NCBI RefSeq assembly: GCF_002893625.1
Contig: NZ_PKMZ01000013.1
Span: 27,778-91,777 of the forward strand
Length of the DNA: 64,000 bases
Source of the DNA: Mangrovicella endophytica
Lineage (GTDB): Bacteria; Pseudomonadota; Alphaproteobacteria; Rhizobiales; Rhizobiaceae
Direction: 5' to 3'
How positions within the stretch are numbered: position 1 is the first letter of the stretch; the number at the start of each line of letters is the position of its first letter. The notes under the pieces are model-generated. The model ran no database searches, was not told where the DNA came from, and saw only the letters and a list, made by a program, of their open reading frames with translations. Shown piece after piece: positions 23,028 to 32,318 of this stretch. The position numbers and the translations under genes were made by a program.

Positions 23028-24923
23028 ATGACGACATTGACGACGCCGGAGGTCGCCGGAACGCGGCGCGCCATGACCGGCGAGGAGAGGAAGGTCATCT
23101 TCGCCTCCTCCCTCGGCACCGTGTTCGAGTGGTACGACTTCTATCTCTACGGCACGCTGGCGAGCTTCATCGGCGCGGCCTTCTTCAACGAATATCCGGA
23201 AACCACCCGGAACATCTTCGTTCTCCTCGCCTTTGCTGCCGGCTTCCTGGTGCGCCCCTTCGGCGCGCTGGTGTTCGGCCGGCTCGGCGATCTCGTCGGG
23301 CGTAAATACACCTTCCTGATCACCATCGTGATCATGGGCCTGTCGACCTTCATCGTCGGCCTTCTGCCGGGATCGGCGACGCTCGGGATCCTGGCGCCGA
23401 CGCTCCTCATCGCGCTGCGCATGCTGCAGGGCCTGGCGCTCGGCGGCGAATATGGCGGCGCGGCGACCTATGTGGCCGAGCACGCGCCGAACAACCGCCG
23501 CGGCTTCTTCACCTCCTGGATCCAGACCACCGCGACGCTCGGCCTGTTCCTGTCGCTGATCGTGATCCTGGCCATCCAGAACCTCCTGTCGACGGAAGAC
23601 TTCGCCGCCTGGGGCTGGCGCGTTCCCTTCCTCTTCTCCGTGCTGCTGCTCGGCATCTCCATCTGGATCCGGCTGCAGATGGCGGAATCGCCCGCCTTCA
23701 AGCGCATGAAGGAAGAGGGCAAGGGCTCCAAGGCGCCGCTGTCGGAGGCCTTCGGCCAGTGGAAGAATGCCAAGCTCGCGCTGATCGCCCTGTTCGGCCT
23801 CACCGCCGGCCAGGCGGTGGTCTGGTATTGCGGCCAATTCTACGCGCTGTTCTTCCTCCAGAACGTCCTGAAGGTGGAGAACCAGTCGGCCAACATCATG
23901 GTCGCCATCGCGCTCCTGATCGGCACCGGCTTCTTCGTCGTCTTCGGCTGGCTGTCGGACAAGATCGGCCGCAAGCCGATCATCATGGCGGGGCTGCTGC
24001 TCGCCGTCCTCACCTATTTCCCGCTGTTCAAGGCGCTGACGGCGGCGGCCAACCCGGCGCTGGCGCAGGCCGAGCAGACCATCCGCGCCACGGTGACCGC
24101 GGCGCCGGGCGACTGCACCTTCCAGTTCAACCCGACAGGCACGGCGAAGTTCACCAGTTCCTGCGACATCGCCACCGCCTTCCTGGCCCGTTCCTCGGTG
24201 CCCTACGACCTCGCCGAAGGGCCAGCCGGCCAGCCGGCCACGGTGCGCATCGGCGACACCACGGTGACGTCCTACGACGCCGCGGCTGCGGGTGCGGGCG
24301 CCACGGCGGCCCAGGCCAAGCTGACGCATGACCTGAACCTGGCGCTGCAGAATGCCGGCTTCCCGCTGGCGCGCGGCGCCGCCAAGGTGCCGGATTCCAA
24401 GCTCGACGCCTTTGCGGCGGCGAACCCGGAGCTTGGCCTCGACGTCGCGGCGGTGCGCGCCGGCGACAAGGTGATGACGCCGGCGGCCGAACTGGTGAAG
24501 GCCAAGCTGCTGACGCAGGCCGAAGCGGATGCTGCGGGCGGGGCCGAGCAGGCGGTCTACACCGTGCCGAACGGCGGCGCCTTCAAGATGGTCGCCGATC
24601 CCGACGCCATCAACTGGCCGCTGACAATCGCCATCCTGACCGTGCTGGTGATCTACGTGACCATGGTCTACGGGCCGATCGCGGCGATCCTCGTCGAGAT
24701 GTTCCCGACCCGCATCCGCTACACCGGCATGTCGCTGCCCTACCACATCGGCAACGGCTGGTTCGGCGGGCTGCTGCCGGCGGGCGTCTTCGCCTTGAGC
24801 GCGGCGGCCGGCGACATCTATTACGGCCTCTGGTACCCGATCGTGATCGCCGCACTGACCTTCGTCATCGGCATGATCTTCGTGCGCGAGACCAAGGGCG
24901 TCGATCTCGACCGGATCGCATGA
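23028..24923 (+). CDS. MFS transporter of the metabolite:H+ symporter (MHS) type with a large insertion
   Basis: 631 residues, against about 430-560 for the family. The N-terminal part is classical: SSLGTVFEWYDFYLYGTLAS at residue 27, RPFGALVFGRLGDLVGRKYTF, LQGLALGGEYGGAATYVAEH-AP. After GWLSDKIGRKPIIMAGLLLA a soluble, Ala-rich segment of about 185 residues (about 340-525), with one pair of cysteines, interrupts the second half before INWPLTIAILTVLVIY and FPTRIRYTGMSLPYHIGNGW-F. By topology it should face the periplasm. Substrates of relatives include organic acids and betaine; here the substrate is unknown. Confidence 0.9.
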   Translation: MTTLTTPEVAGTRRAMTGEERKVIFASSLGTVFEWYDFYLYGTLASFIGAAFFNEYPETTRNIFVLLAFAAGFLVRPFGALVFGRLGDLVGRKYTFLITIVIMGLSTFIVGLLPGSATLGILAPTLLIALRMLQGLALGGEYGGAATYVAEHAPNNRRGFFTSWIQTTATLGLFLSLIVILAIQNLLSTEDFAAWGWRVPFLFSVLLLGISIWIRLQMAESPAFKRMKEEGKGSKAPLSEAFGQWKNAKLALIALFGLTAGQAVVWYCGQFYALFFLQNVLKVENQSANIMVAIALLIGTGFFVVFGWLSDKIGRKPIIMAGLLLAVLTYFPLFKALTAAANPALAQAEQTIRATVTAAPGDCTFQFNPTGTAKFTSSCDIATAFLARSSVPYDLAEGPAGQPATVRIGDTTVTSYDAAAAGAGATAAQAKLTHDLNLALQNAGFPLARGAAKVPDSKLDAFAAANPELGLDVAAVRAGDKVMTPAAELVKAKLLTQAEADAAGGAEQAVYTVPNGGAFKMVADPDAINWPLTIAILTVLVIYVTMVYGPIAAILVEMFPTRIRYTGMSLPYHIGNGWFGGLLPAGVFALSAAAGDIYYGLWYPIVIAALTFVIGMIFVRETKGVDLDRIA

Positions 24924-24968
24924 CCGGAGCGGCGCCGGCGCGCCGCACCGGATAACCACAAAAAGCGA

Positions 24969-24998
24969 GGGCCTCCGGAGCGATCCGGAGGCCCTTTG
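24969..24998. terminator. Rho-independent terminator after the MHS transporter gene
   Basis: AGGGCCTCCGGA-GCGA-TCCGGAGGCCCT, perfect 12-bp stem followed by TT on the plus strand and preceded by an A run, which gives a T run on the minus strand. It probably works in both directions, though leuB ends further right. Confidence 0.75.
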
Positions 24999-25139
24999 GC
25001 GTTGAGGCCCTCGCGCAGCGCCGTGACGCGGCGAGTGCCGGGCGGGCGACGGTCTATGACGGGGTGGACCGGCGCGGCGACGCCAACTCCGGCGTCACGC
25101 CGCAGGGGCGCCCCCCAAGGGGACGCCCCAGGGGACGCC

Positions 25140-26255
25140 TCAGGCGGTGAGCGCCTCGCGGTAGCGCGCCACGATGGCGTCGCCCATTGCGGCCGTGCCG
25201 ACGGTCTGGCTGCCCGCGGCAGCAATGTCGGCCGTGCGGATGCCGCTGCCGAGAACGTCGGCGATCGCCCCCTCCAGCCGGTCGGCCTCCTCCACCATGG
25301 CGAAGGAATAGCGCAGGCACATGGCGAGCGAGGCGATCATCGCCACCGGATTGGCGATGCCCTTGCCGGCAATGTCCGGCGCCGAGCCGTGCACCGGCTC
25401 GTACATCGCCCGGCGGCGGCCGGTCTCCGCGTCGGGCGCGCCAAGCGAGGCCGACGGCAGCATGCCGAGCGAGCCCGTCAGCATCGCGGCGATATCGGAG
25501 AGCATGTCGCCGAAGAGATTGTCGGTGACGATGACATCGAACTGCTTCGGCCAGCGCACCAGCTGCATGCCGCCGGCATCGGCCAGCATGTGCTCCAGCG
25601 CGACGTCGCCATATTCCTGCGCATGGACGCGGGTAACGACCTCGTTCCAGTAGAGGCCGGACTTCATGACGTTGCGCTTCTCCATCGAGGTCACCTTGCC
25701 CTTACGGGTGCGGGCGAGCTCGAAGGCGACGCGGGCGATGCGCTCGATCTCGTAGGTCTCGTAGACCTGCGTGTCGATCGCGCGCTTCTGCCCGTTGCCG
25801 AGATCGATGATCTCCTTGGGCTCGCCGAAGTAGACGCCGCCGGTGAGCTCGCGCACGATCAGGATGTCGAGGCCTTCGATCACTTCGGGCTTCAGCGAAG
25901 AGGCCGAGGCGAGCGCGGGATAGCAGATGGCGGGGCGCAGATTGGCAAAGAGCTGGAGATCCTTGCGCAGGCGCAGGAGGCCGGCTTCGGGGCGCTTTTC
26001 GTAAGCGACCTTGTCCCATGTCGGCCCGCCCACGGCGCCGAACAGGACGGCGTCGGCGCTCAGCGCGAGGTTCATCGTGGCGTCGGTGACCGGCAGGCCC
26101 TCGGCATCCAAAGCGGCACCGCCGACCAGGGCCGTCTCAGTCTCGAATCCCGCGCCGCTGATCTCGTTGAGGAGGTCGATCAGCTTCTGCACCTCGGCCA
26201 TCGTCTCCGGGCCGATCCCGTCGCCGGGCAGAAGCAAGAGCTTGCGGGTAGGCAT
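25140..26255 (-). CDS. leuB: 3-isopropylmalate dehydrogenase
   Basis: 371 residues. It oxidises and decarboxylates 3-isopropylmalate with NAD+ in leucine synthesis. Motifs are [46 protein letters not shown], the [15 protein letters not shown] helix, [28 protein letters not shown] and [20 protein letters not shown]. Length and ending fit bacterial LeuB. leuD lies 1.8 kb upstream on the same strand, separated by an opposing channel gene, so the two are not in one operon. Confidence 0.97.
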   Translation of the reverse strand: MPTRKLLLLPGDGIGPETMAEVQKLIDLLNEISGAGFETETALVGGAALDAEGLPVTDATMNLALSADAVLFGAVGGPTWDKVAYEKRPEAGLLRLRKDLQLFANLRPAICYPALASASSLKPEVIEGLDILIVRELTGGVYFGEPKEIIDLGNGQKRAIDTQVYETYEIERIARVAFELARTRKGKVTSMEKRNVMKSGLYWNEVVTRVHAQEYGDVALEHMLADAGGMQLVRWPKQFDVIVTDNLFGDMLSDIAAMLTGSLGMLPSASLGAPDAETGRRRAMYEPVHGSAPDIAGKGIANPVAMIASLAMCLRYSFAMVEEADRLEGAIADVLGSGIRTADIAAAGSQTVGTAAMGDAIVARYREALTA

Positions 26256-26739
26256 GTCGGTCCTCCGTCACATCGTTCGACGGAGCTGGCTTTACACCAA
26301 AGCGGCGGGGTGAACAGCCGTGGCGGCAGCGTGGACGCCGCCGTGGGGGACGATGCGGGAGGCGGGGCGGCTTGGCCGACGCGGATCGCCGGGTCCGCGG
26401 CTTGCCGGACCCTGCCCGTCGGCGCGCCGCGCGCCGCCTTAGGCCAGCGGGGCGATCAGGCGGTGGTGCTCGCGTCGCGAGGCCATCCTGCCGCCGGTGC
26501 CGAAAAAGGGGCCACGGGGCCGGGCCGAGGAGGGGGGGTTGTGCAAGCGGGGCGGGGCGCGGACCGATCCCGGATGGTTACCAGCGCCACGCATAACCCC
26601 TCGAAATACCTTGACTTCGACACAATCTGGCAAGGTCCGCTTAACCGTGTTCAGGCGATAAGTCCGCCATCCGTCACCCCGCCCGCTGAAGCAGCGTTCC
26701 CCCGCGCTGTCCGGACGGCCTTTGCCGGGAGCCTGACCC
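26256..26739. other. Intergenic region between leuB and the MscS-type gene
   Basis: 484 bases holding the divergent promoters of leuB (minus) and the channel gene (plus). A 74-codon plus-strand frame in it (26372-26596) is Arg/Gly-rich and has no family signature, so I do not call it. CCTTGACTTCGACACAATCTG (about 26607-26627) contains a TTGACT -35-like box. No leucine-rich leader peptide was found. Confidence 0.4.
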
Positions 26740-27687
26740 TTGCCTTTCTTCATTCCGTCGCGCGTCGCCGACCACATCACGATCAGCCTCTGCCTGATCG
26801 CCGGCATCATGCTGTGCCGCTGGCTGATCGAATGGGTCGCCGTGCGCCATGCCGATCCGGCGACCGCCCGCCAGCGCCGCTTCACCATCCGCGCCACCAG
26901 CAATGCGCTTCTGGCGATCTGCCTGCTCGGCATCTGGCTGAGCGAGATCCAGAACCTCGTCCTGTCGCTCGCCGCCGTGATGGTGGCGCTGGTGGTGGCC
27001 ACGAAGGAGCTGATCATGTGCGTCGCCGGCTCGGCGCTCAGGATCGGCGGTCGGCTGTTCAAGGTCGGCGACCGCGTCGAGCTGAACGGCATCCATGGCG
27101 AGGTGATCGACCATGGCCTGTTCGCAACCACCATCATGGAGCTGCCCTCGCCGCATCTCGGCCATGCCGGCACGGGGCGCACGATCCGCCTGCCCAACTC
27201 GGTGCTCCTGACCGGACCCGTGCGGGTGGAGGCGCAGCTTCGCCACTTCGCGCCGCACCGCTTTACCGTGACGCTGGACCAGGCGTTCTCGCCGAGCGAG
27301 GGCATGCGCATCCTCGATGCGGCCGCTTCGGACGCGCTAGAGCAGGATGCCGAGCGGGCGACGCGCTTCCATCGCATGACGGCGAACAAGGCCGGCGCGG
27401 ACATCGAGGGTCCCGGGCATTGCGTCGCGATCGGAACGTCGGAGCTCGGCAAGCTGCAGTTCCACGTGATGATCTACTGCCTGGTACGCGAGGCGCATGA
27501 GCTGGAGCAGCGGATCATCCTCGCCTTCCTCGATGCCGTGCACGAGGGGGTGAGCCGCAAGCCGAAGGCGGGCGAGGAGCGCGCCTGGAACGAGATCGCC
27601 CGGCAGCTGCGCGAGCTGCCGACACAGACAAACGGAACGGGGCGCGAGGCCGCCCCCTTGAAGGAGGCGCGCGGCCATGCGGCGTAA
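26740..27687 (+). CDS. MscS-family mechanosensitive channel
   Basis: 315 residues from a TTG start (GGGAG about nine bases upstream); the next ATG would remove the first membrane helix. Two or three helices are seen (about 10-30, 48-62, 70-95). The MscS beta domain follows: GRLFKVGDRVELNGIHGEVID-HGLFATTIMEL and TIRLPNSVLLTGPVR. The C-terminal domain is long and hydrophilic. It is an inner-membrane osmotic safety valve by family. It lies between leuD and leuB on the other strand. Confidence 0.85.
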   Translation: MPFFIPSRVADHITISLCLIAGIMLCRWLIEWVAVRHADPATARQRRFTIRATSNALLAICLLGIWLSEIQNLVLSLAAVMVALVVATKELIMCVAGSALRIGGRLFKVGDRVELNGIHGEVIDHGLFATTIMELPSPHLGHAGTGRTIRLPNSVLLTGPVRVEAQLRHFAPHRFTVTLDQAFSPSEGMRILDAAASDALEQDAERATRFHRMTANKAGADIEGPGHCVAIGTSELGKLQFHVMIYCLVREAHELEQRIILAFLDAVHEGVSRKPKAGEERAWNEIARQLRELPTQTNGTGREAAPLKEARGHAA

Positions 27688-28064
27688 CGGAACGGAACGT
27701 GTGCGCGCCGAGGCGCTCGGGCGGGCTCTGGGCACGGCGGAGCGTCCCTGCCGCCGGCGGTGGCATCCGACCCAGCTGCAGAACGATGGGCAGCTGGCGC
27801 GGATCAGGGCGCAGGTCTGAAGCGCGTCCGGCGCAGCCGAGCGCTGAAGCGCCATAGCTGAACAGGAACGCTCAAGCTCGGCAGCCAGACGCTGAAGCCG
27901 TGGCGCTCGCCGAGGGATGCGTCATCCCGGCGATGGCGGCATTCGGCGGTCGTCACGGCCTGGCCGCGGCGCATGTCCTTTGCGCCGGCAACCAGCCGTG
28001 GACGAATGGCAACGCGAATGAAGGCCGGCGCCGCGCGGCGCCTGCCTTCATCGGAGCGGTGTGC
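27688..28064. other. Intergenic region with one hairpin
   Basis: No supported gene. The inverted repeat at 28018-28051 is the only clear structure. The region is rich in GCG/CGC but has no coding frame with a family signature. Confidence 0.5.
28018..28051 (-). terminator. Hairpin after leuD
   Basis: ATGAAGGC and GCCTTCAT enclose GGCGCCGCGCGGCGCC, giving a long stem shortly after the leuD stop codon. No clear T run follows. Confidence 0.5.
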
Positions 28065-28670
28065 TCAGGCCCAGGGGCGGCTCTCGACGAGCTTGTTCTC
28101 GAAGGCGGAGATGACCTCGCCGCGCTCCATGGTGAGGCCGATGTCATCGAGGCCGTTCAGCAGGCAGTGCTTGCGGAACGGATCGATCTCGAAATGGATG
28201 GTGCCGCCGTCCGGCCCGCGGATCTCCTGGGCCTCGAGGTCGATCGTCAGGCGGGCATTGGAGCCGCGCTCGGCATCGTCCATCAGGAGCTCCAGCTCCG
28301 CCTCGCTGACGCGGATCGGCAGGATGCCGTTCTTGAAGCAGTTGTTGTAGAAGATGTCGGCGAAGGACGTGGAGATCACGCAGCGAATGCCGAAGTCGAG
28401 CAGCGCCCAGGGGGCGTGCTCGCGCGAGGAGCCGCAGCCGAAATTGTCGCCGGCGACGATGATCTCCGCCTTGCGATAGGCCGGCTTGTTGAGAACGAAG
28501 TCGGGGTTCTCCGAACCGTCCTCGCGATAGCGCTTCTCGGCGAAGAGACCGGTGCCGAGGCCGGTGCGCTCGATCGTCTTCAGATAGTCCTTCGGGATGA
28601 TCATGTCGGTGTCGATATTGACGATCGGCAGCGGCGCGGCGACGCCGGTGAGCGTGGTGAAGGGCTGCAT
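28065..28670 (-). CDS. leuD: 3-isopropylmalate dehydratase small subunit
   Basis: 201 residues. With LeuC it isomerises 2- to 3-isopropylmalate. Motifs are [58 protein letters not shown], and a C-terminal [19 protein letters not shown]. Length and start ([15 protein letters not shown]) fit the family. leuC is not in the window. Confidence 0.97.
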   Translation of the reverse strand: MQPFTTLTGVAAPLPIVNIDTDMIIPKDYLKTIERTGLGTGLFAEKRYREDGSENPDFVLNKPAYRKAEIIVAGDNFGCGSSREHAPWALLDFGIRCVISTSFADIFYNNCFKNGILPIRVSEAELELLMDDAERGSNARLTIDLEAQEIRGPDGGTIHFEIDPFRKHCLLNGLDDIGLTMERGEVISAFENKLVESRPWA

Positions 28671-28793
28671 CGCGAAGGTCTCCTTCCATCCTGATTGCGA
28701 TGCTGGTTAGCACCCGCGCCCTGTGCCGCCAAGGCATCGAGCGTTTCACGTGAATCACGACGGGTTCGCTAGGCCTGTCGAAGACCGCTGCCG

Positions 28794-31700
28794 TCACTGG
28801 AAATTGCGCCCCTTCGGCAGCACGGCGCGGGCATCGCGGTCGGCCACGCCCGGCTGATGACCGGGCGGCGCCGCAGCCTCGGGAACGGCCGGCGCGCGCC
28901 GGCGGGAGGAGGGCAGGCCGCGCCCGCGCTCGCCGGCGGAAGGGTGGCGCATCTCGTCGCCGCGCGCCAGCGCCTCGAAGAGGCTCGCGGCGGCACCTGC
29001 GATCCAGGTTTCGTCGCCGGACGCGGCGGCGCCCGGCCGCTGTGGGGGATGGCTCCTGAGCGGCTGGCGGACATGATCGGCCGGCGCCAGGTGGCCGCTG
29101 CCGAGGCCGCCGGTCGCGACCTGCATCAGGAGCGGCGTCAGATCCTCGATACGGTCGGCGACGACATGGATCACGCCATGATCGGACTGCATGCGGCCGG
29201 TGACGCGCACGAAGCGCGCGCCGAGCACCACCGGCCGGTTGGCCTCGAAGAATTTCGGCCAGACGATGATGTTGGCAATGCCGGTCTCGTCCTCGATCGT
29301 CATGAAGATGACGCCCCGCGCCGAGCCGGGACGCTGGCGGATGAGAACGAGGCCGGAGACGCTGACGCGCCGGCCGGAGCGCAAGCCGTCCATCTCGGCA
29401 TTGGCGATGATGCCCTCCGCCCGCAACACCTGGCGCAGGAAGGAGACGGGATGGGCTTTGAGCGACAGCGACAGGAAGCGGTAGTCGTTGAACACCTCCT
29501 CGCCCGGCGGCATCGAGGGCAGCGCGGCGTCGGGCTCGGGCTGCAGCTCGCCTTCGCCAGCGGCGGCCCCGGCGAACAGCGGCAGATGCTCGGCGGCGCT
29601 CGCCCCATCCAGCGCCTGCGCGGCCCAGAGCGCGTCGCGGCGCGACAGGCCGAGCGAGGCGAAGGCGTCGGCATCGGCCAACCGCTCCATGGTGGCGCGG
29701 GATAGACCGGTGCGCAGCCAAAGGTCGCGCACGGAATCATAGCCAGCGCCCCGGTGTGTGACGAGCCGCGTCATCTCCGCCTCCGACAGGCCCTTCACCT
29801 GCCGGAAGCCGAGCCGGACGGCATGGGCGGTGCGCATCGCCGCGGCCATTGCGCGGTGCCGCGGGTGGATGCGGCGGGGATCGAAGGGGGCCGCCTCCAA
29901 AGTCTGGTCCCAATGCGAGTGGTTGATGTCGACGGGGCGGACCTCGATGCCGTGCTCGCGGGCATCGCGCACCAGCTGCGCCGGAGCGTAGAAGCCCATG
30001 GGCTGGGCATTCAGGATGGCGGCGCAGAAGACGTCGGGATAGCGGCACTTCATCCAGGCCGAGGCATAGACGAGGAGCGCGAAAGAGGCGGCGTGGCTTT
30101 CGGGAAAGCCGTATTCGCCGAACCCTTCGATCTGCCTGAAGCAGCGCTCGGCGAAGTCGGGATCATAGCCCTTCGCCACCATGCCCTTCACCATCTTCTG
30201 GCGGAAGGTATGGATCTTGCCGGAGCGCTTGAAGGTCGCCATCGCCCGGCGCAGCTTGTCGGCTTCGTCGGCCGTAAAGCCGGCGGCGACGATGGCGATC
30301 TGCATGGCCTGCTCCTGGAATAGCGGCACGCCGAGGGTGCGGCCGAGCACCTTGCGCAGCTCGTCGCTCGGATAATGCTCCTCCTCCAGCCCCATGCGGC
30401 GGCGCAGATAGGGATGCACCATGTCGCCCTGGATGGGACCGGGACGCACGATCGCCACCTCGATGACGAAGTCGTAGAACTGCTTCGGCTTGAGCTTGGG
30501 CAGCATCGACATCTGCGCCCGGCTCTCGATCTGGAAGACGCCGAGCGTGTCGGCGCGCTGCGTCATCTCGTAGGTCGGCTGGTCGTCCGGCTTCAGCGAC
30601 AGTTCGGCGAGGGTGATGCGGTGGCCATAATGGGCCTCGATGAGGTCGAAGCCGCGCCGGAGCGCCGACAGCATGCCGAGGGCGAGGATGTCGATCTTCA
30701 GGATGCCGATCTCGTCGATATCGTCCTTGTCCCATTCGATGATGGTGCGTCCGTCCATGCCGGTGTTGAGGATCGGCACCACCTCGTCGACGCGCCCGCG
30801 GGTGAGGACGAAGCCGCCGACATGCTGGGAGAGATGGCGGGGAAAGCGCGTCAGCTCGGTGGAAAAGCGTAAGACCAGCGCCGTAGTGCGATCGGCCATC
30901 GACAGGCCTGCGGCGGCGGCCTGACGCTGCCCCAGCGCATCGTCGTGATAGCCGAAGACGGCGCCGTTCATCGCCGCGATGGCATCGCCCGACAGGCCGA
31001 AGGCCTTGCCGACCTCGCGCATGGCCGAGCGGGCGCGGTAGGTGATCACCGTCGCGGCAAGAGCGGCCTTGTCGCGACCGTAGCGCTCGTAGATGTGCTG
31101 GATCACCTCCTCGCGCCGCTGGTGCTCGAAGTCGATGTCGATATCCGGCGGCTCGCCGCGGTCGGAGGAGATGAAGCGCTCGAACAGCAGCTCGCCGCGG
31201 TCGGGCGAGACCTCGGTGACGCCGATGCAGAAGCAGACCACCGAGTTCGCCGCCGAGCCGCGCCCCTGGCAAAGAATGCCCCTGTCGCGGGCGAAGCGGA
31301 CGATGCGGTGGACGGTGAGGAAATACGGCTCGTATTGCAGCTTGGCGATGATAGCGAGCTCGTACTCGATCTTGTCGAAGAGACCGGGCGGGACACCGTC
31401 GGGATAGCGCCAGGCGGCGCCCTCATAGGCCAGGCGCCGCAGCTCCTCGGCCGGCGTGCAGCCGAGGCCGAGGCCCTCGTCGGGATATTCGTAGCGCAGG
31501 CTCTTCAGGTCGAAGGCAAGCTCGCCGAAGAAGCGGCCGGTCTCGGTGATCGCCTCCGGATGGTCGCGGAACAGCCGCGCCATCTCAGCGCCGGGTTTCA
31601 GATAGCGCTCGGCGTTGCGCGACAGGCGCCAGCCAGCCTCGGCGAGGGTGACGTGCTCGCGGATGGATGTGACGACGTCGGCAAGCGTGCGGCGCGGGGC

Positions 31701-32318
31701 GTCATGGTAAAAGACGTCGTTGGTGGCCATGAGCGGCGTGCGGCAGGCACCCGCCAGAGAAGCGGCCCTGGCGAAGCGGCGCGCATCGAGCCCGTCGCGG
31801 CGGGGCGCCACGGCGAGCCGCACGGCGCCCGGAAACGCATCGGCCAGATCCTGGAGCCGGCGGCGGAGCGCCGCCTCCACGCTTTCCGTCTCTCCGGCAT
31901 GGCCGAGCCCGTCGGGTGCGAGCAGCGCCAGATTGATGCCCTCGCCCCATTCGAGGAGGTCTTCGAAAGTGAGGATGCAGTCGCCCTTCACCGTCTTCAG
32001 ATTGCCCTGGCTGAGCAGGCGGCAAAGGCGGCCCCAGCCGGGGCGGTCCCGCGGATAGGCAAAGACATCCGGCGACCCGTCGGCAAAGACGAGGCGGCTG
32101 CCCGGGGCATAGGCGATGCCGGCATCGCGCGCTTCCTGATAGCCGCGCACCACGCCCGCGACGGTATTGCGGTCGGCAAAGCCGATGCCGGAGAGTTTCA
32201 GGCGCGCGGCCGTGACTGCCAACTCCTCGGCATGCGACGCACCGCGCAGGAAGGAGAAGTTGCTGGCGATGCCGATCTCCCAATAGGGCGGCGGCGCGCC
32301 ACGCTTAGGCGGCTTCAT
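28794..32318 (-). CDS. dnaE2: Error-prone DNA polymerase DnaE2 (ImuC)
   Basis: 1174 residues. Catalytic alpha-type polymerase of the SOS mutagenesis pathway, acting with ImuA/ImuB at damaged DNA. The N-terminal PHP domain (YWEIGIASNFSFLRGASHAE) lacks the full set of metal-binding histidines of DnaE1, as usual for DnaE2. The active-site aspartates are in PPDIDIDFEHQRREEVIQHI-Y and in the KIDILALGMLSALRR segment. It has the helix-hairpin-helix and OB regions and ends in the DnaE2-typical VLPKGRNFQ. Its ATG overlaps the imuB stop by four bases. Confidence 0.96.
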   Translation of the reverse strand: MKPPKRGAPPPYWEIGIASNFSFLRGASHAEELAVTAARLKLSGIGFADRNTVAGVVRGYQEARDAGIAYAPGSRLVFADGSPDVFAYPRDRPGWGRLCRLLSQGNLKTVKGDCILTFEDLLEWGEGINLALLAPDGLGHAGETESVEAALRRRLQDLADAFPGAVRLAVAPRRDGLDARRFARAASLAGACRTPLMATNDVFYHDAPRRTLADVVTSIREHVTLAEAGWRLSRNAERYLKPGAEMARLFRDHPEAITETGRFFGELAFDLKSLRYEYPDEGLGLGCTPAEELRRLAYEGAAWRYPDGVPPGLFDKIEYELAIIAKLQYEPYFLTVHRIVRFARDRGILCQGRGSAANSVVCFCIGVTEVSPDRGELLFERFISSDRGEPPDIDIDFEHQRREEVIQHIYERYGRDKAALAATVITYRARSAMREVGKAFGLSGDAIAAMNGAVFGYHDDALGQRQAAAAGLSMADRTTALVLRFSTELTRFPRHLSQHVGGFVLTRGRVDEVVPILNTGMDGRTIIEWDKDDIDEIGILKIDILALGMLSALRRGFDLIEAHYGHRITLAELSLKPDDQPTYEMTQRADTLGVFQIESRAQMSMLPKLKPKQFYDFVIEVAIVRPGPIQGDMVHPYLRRRMGLEEEHYPSDELRKVLGRTLGVPLFQEQAMQIAIVAAGFTADEADKLRRAMATFKRSGKIHTFRQKMVKGMVAKGYDPDFAERCFRQIEGFGEYGFPESHAASFALLVYASAWMKCRYPDVFCAAILNAQPMGFYAPAQLVRDAREHGIEVRPVDINHSHWDQTLEAAPFDPRRIHPRHRAMAAAMRTAHAVRLGFRQVKGLSEAEMTRLVTHRGAGYDSVRDLWLRTGLSRATMERLADADAFASLGLSRRDALWAAQALDGASAAEHLPLFAGAAAGEGELQPEPDAALPSMPPGEEVFNDYRFLSLSLKAHPVSFLRQVLRAEGIIANAEMDGLRSGRRVSVSGLVLIRQRPGSARGVIFMTIEDETGIANIIVWPKFFEANRPVVLGARFVRVTGRMQSDHGVIHVVADRIEDLTPLLMQVATGGLGSGHLAPADHVRQPLRSHPPQRPGAAASGDETWIAGAAASLFEALARGDEMRHPSAGERGRGLPSSRRRAPAVPEAAAPPGHQPGVADRDARAVLPKGRNFQ

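Noticed and set aside
22893..24959. 688-codon minus-strand frame opposite the MHS transporter
   Set aside because: His/Arg/Gln-rich shadow frame; the plus strand has full transporter motifs.
26372..26596. 74-codon plus-strand gene between leuB and the MscS-type gene
   Set aside because: Arg/Gly-rich, no ribosome-binding site, no family pattern.
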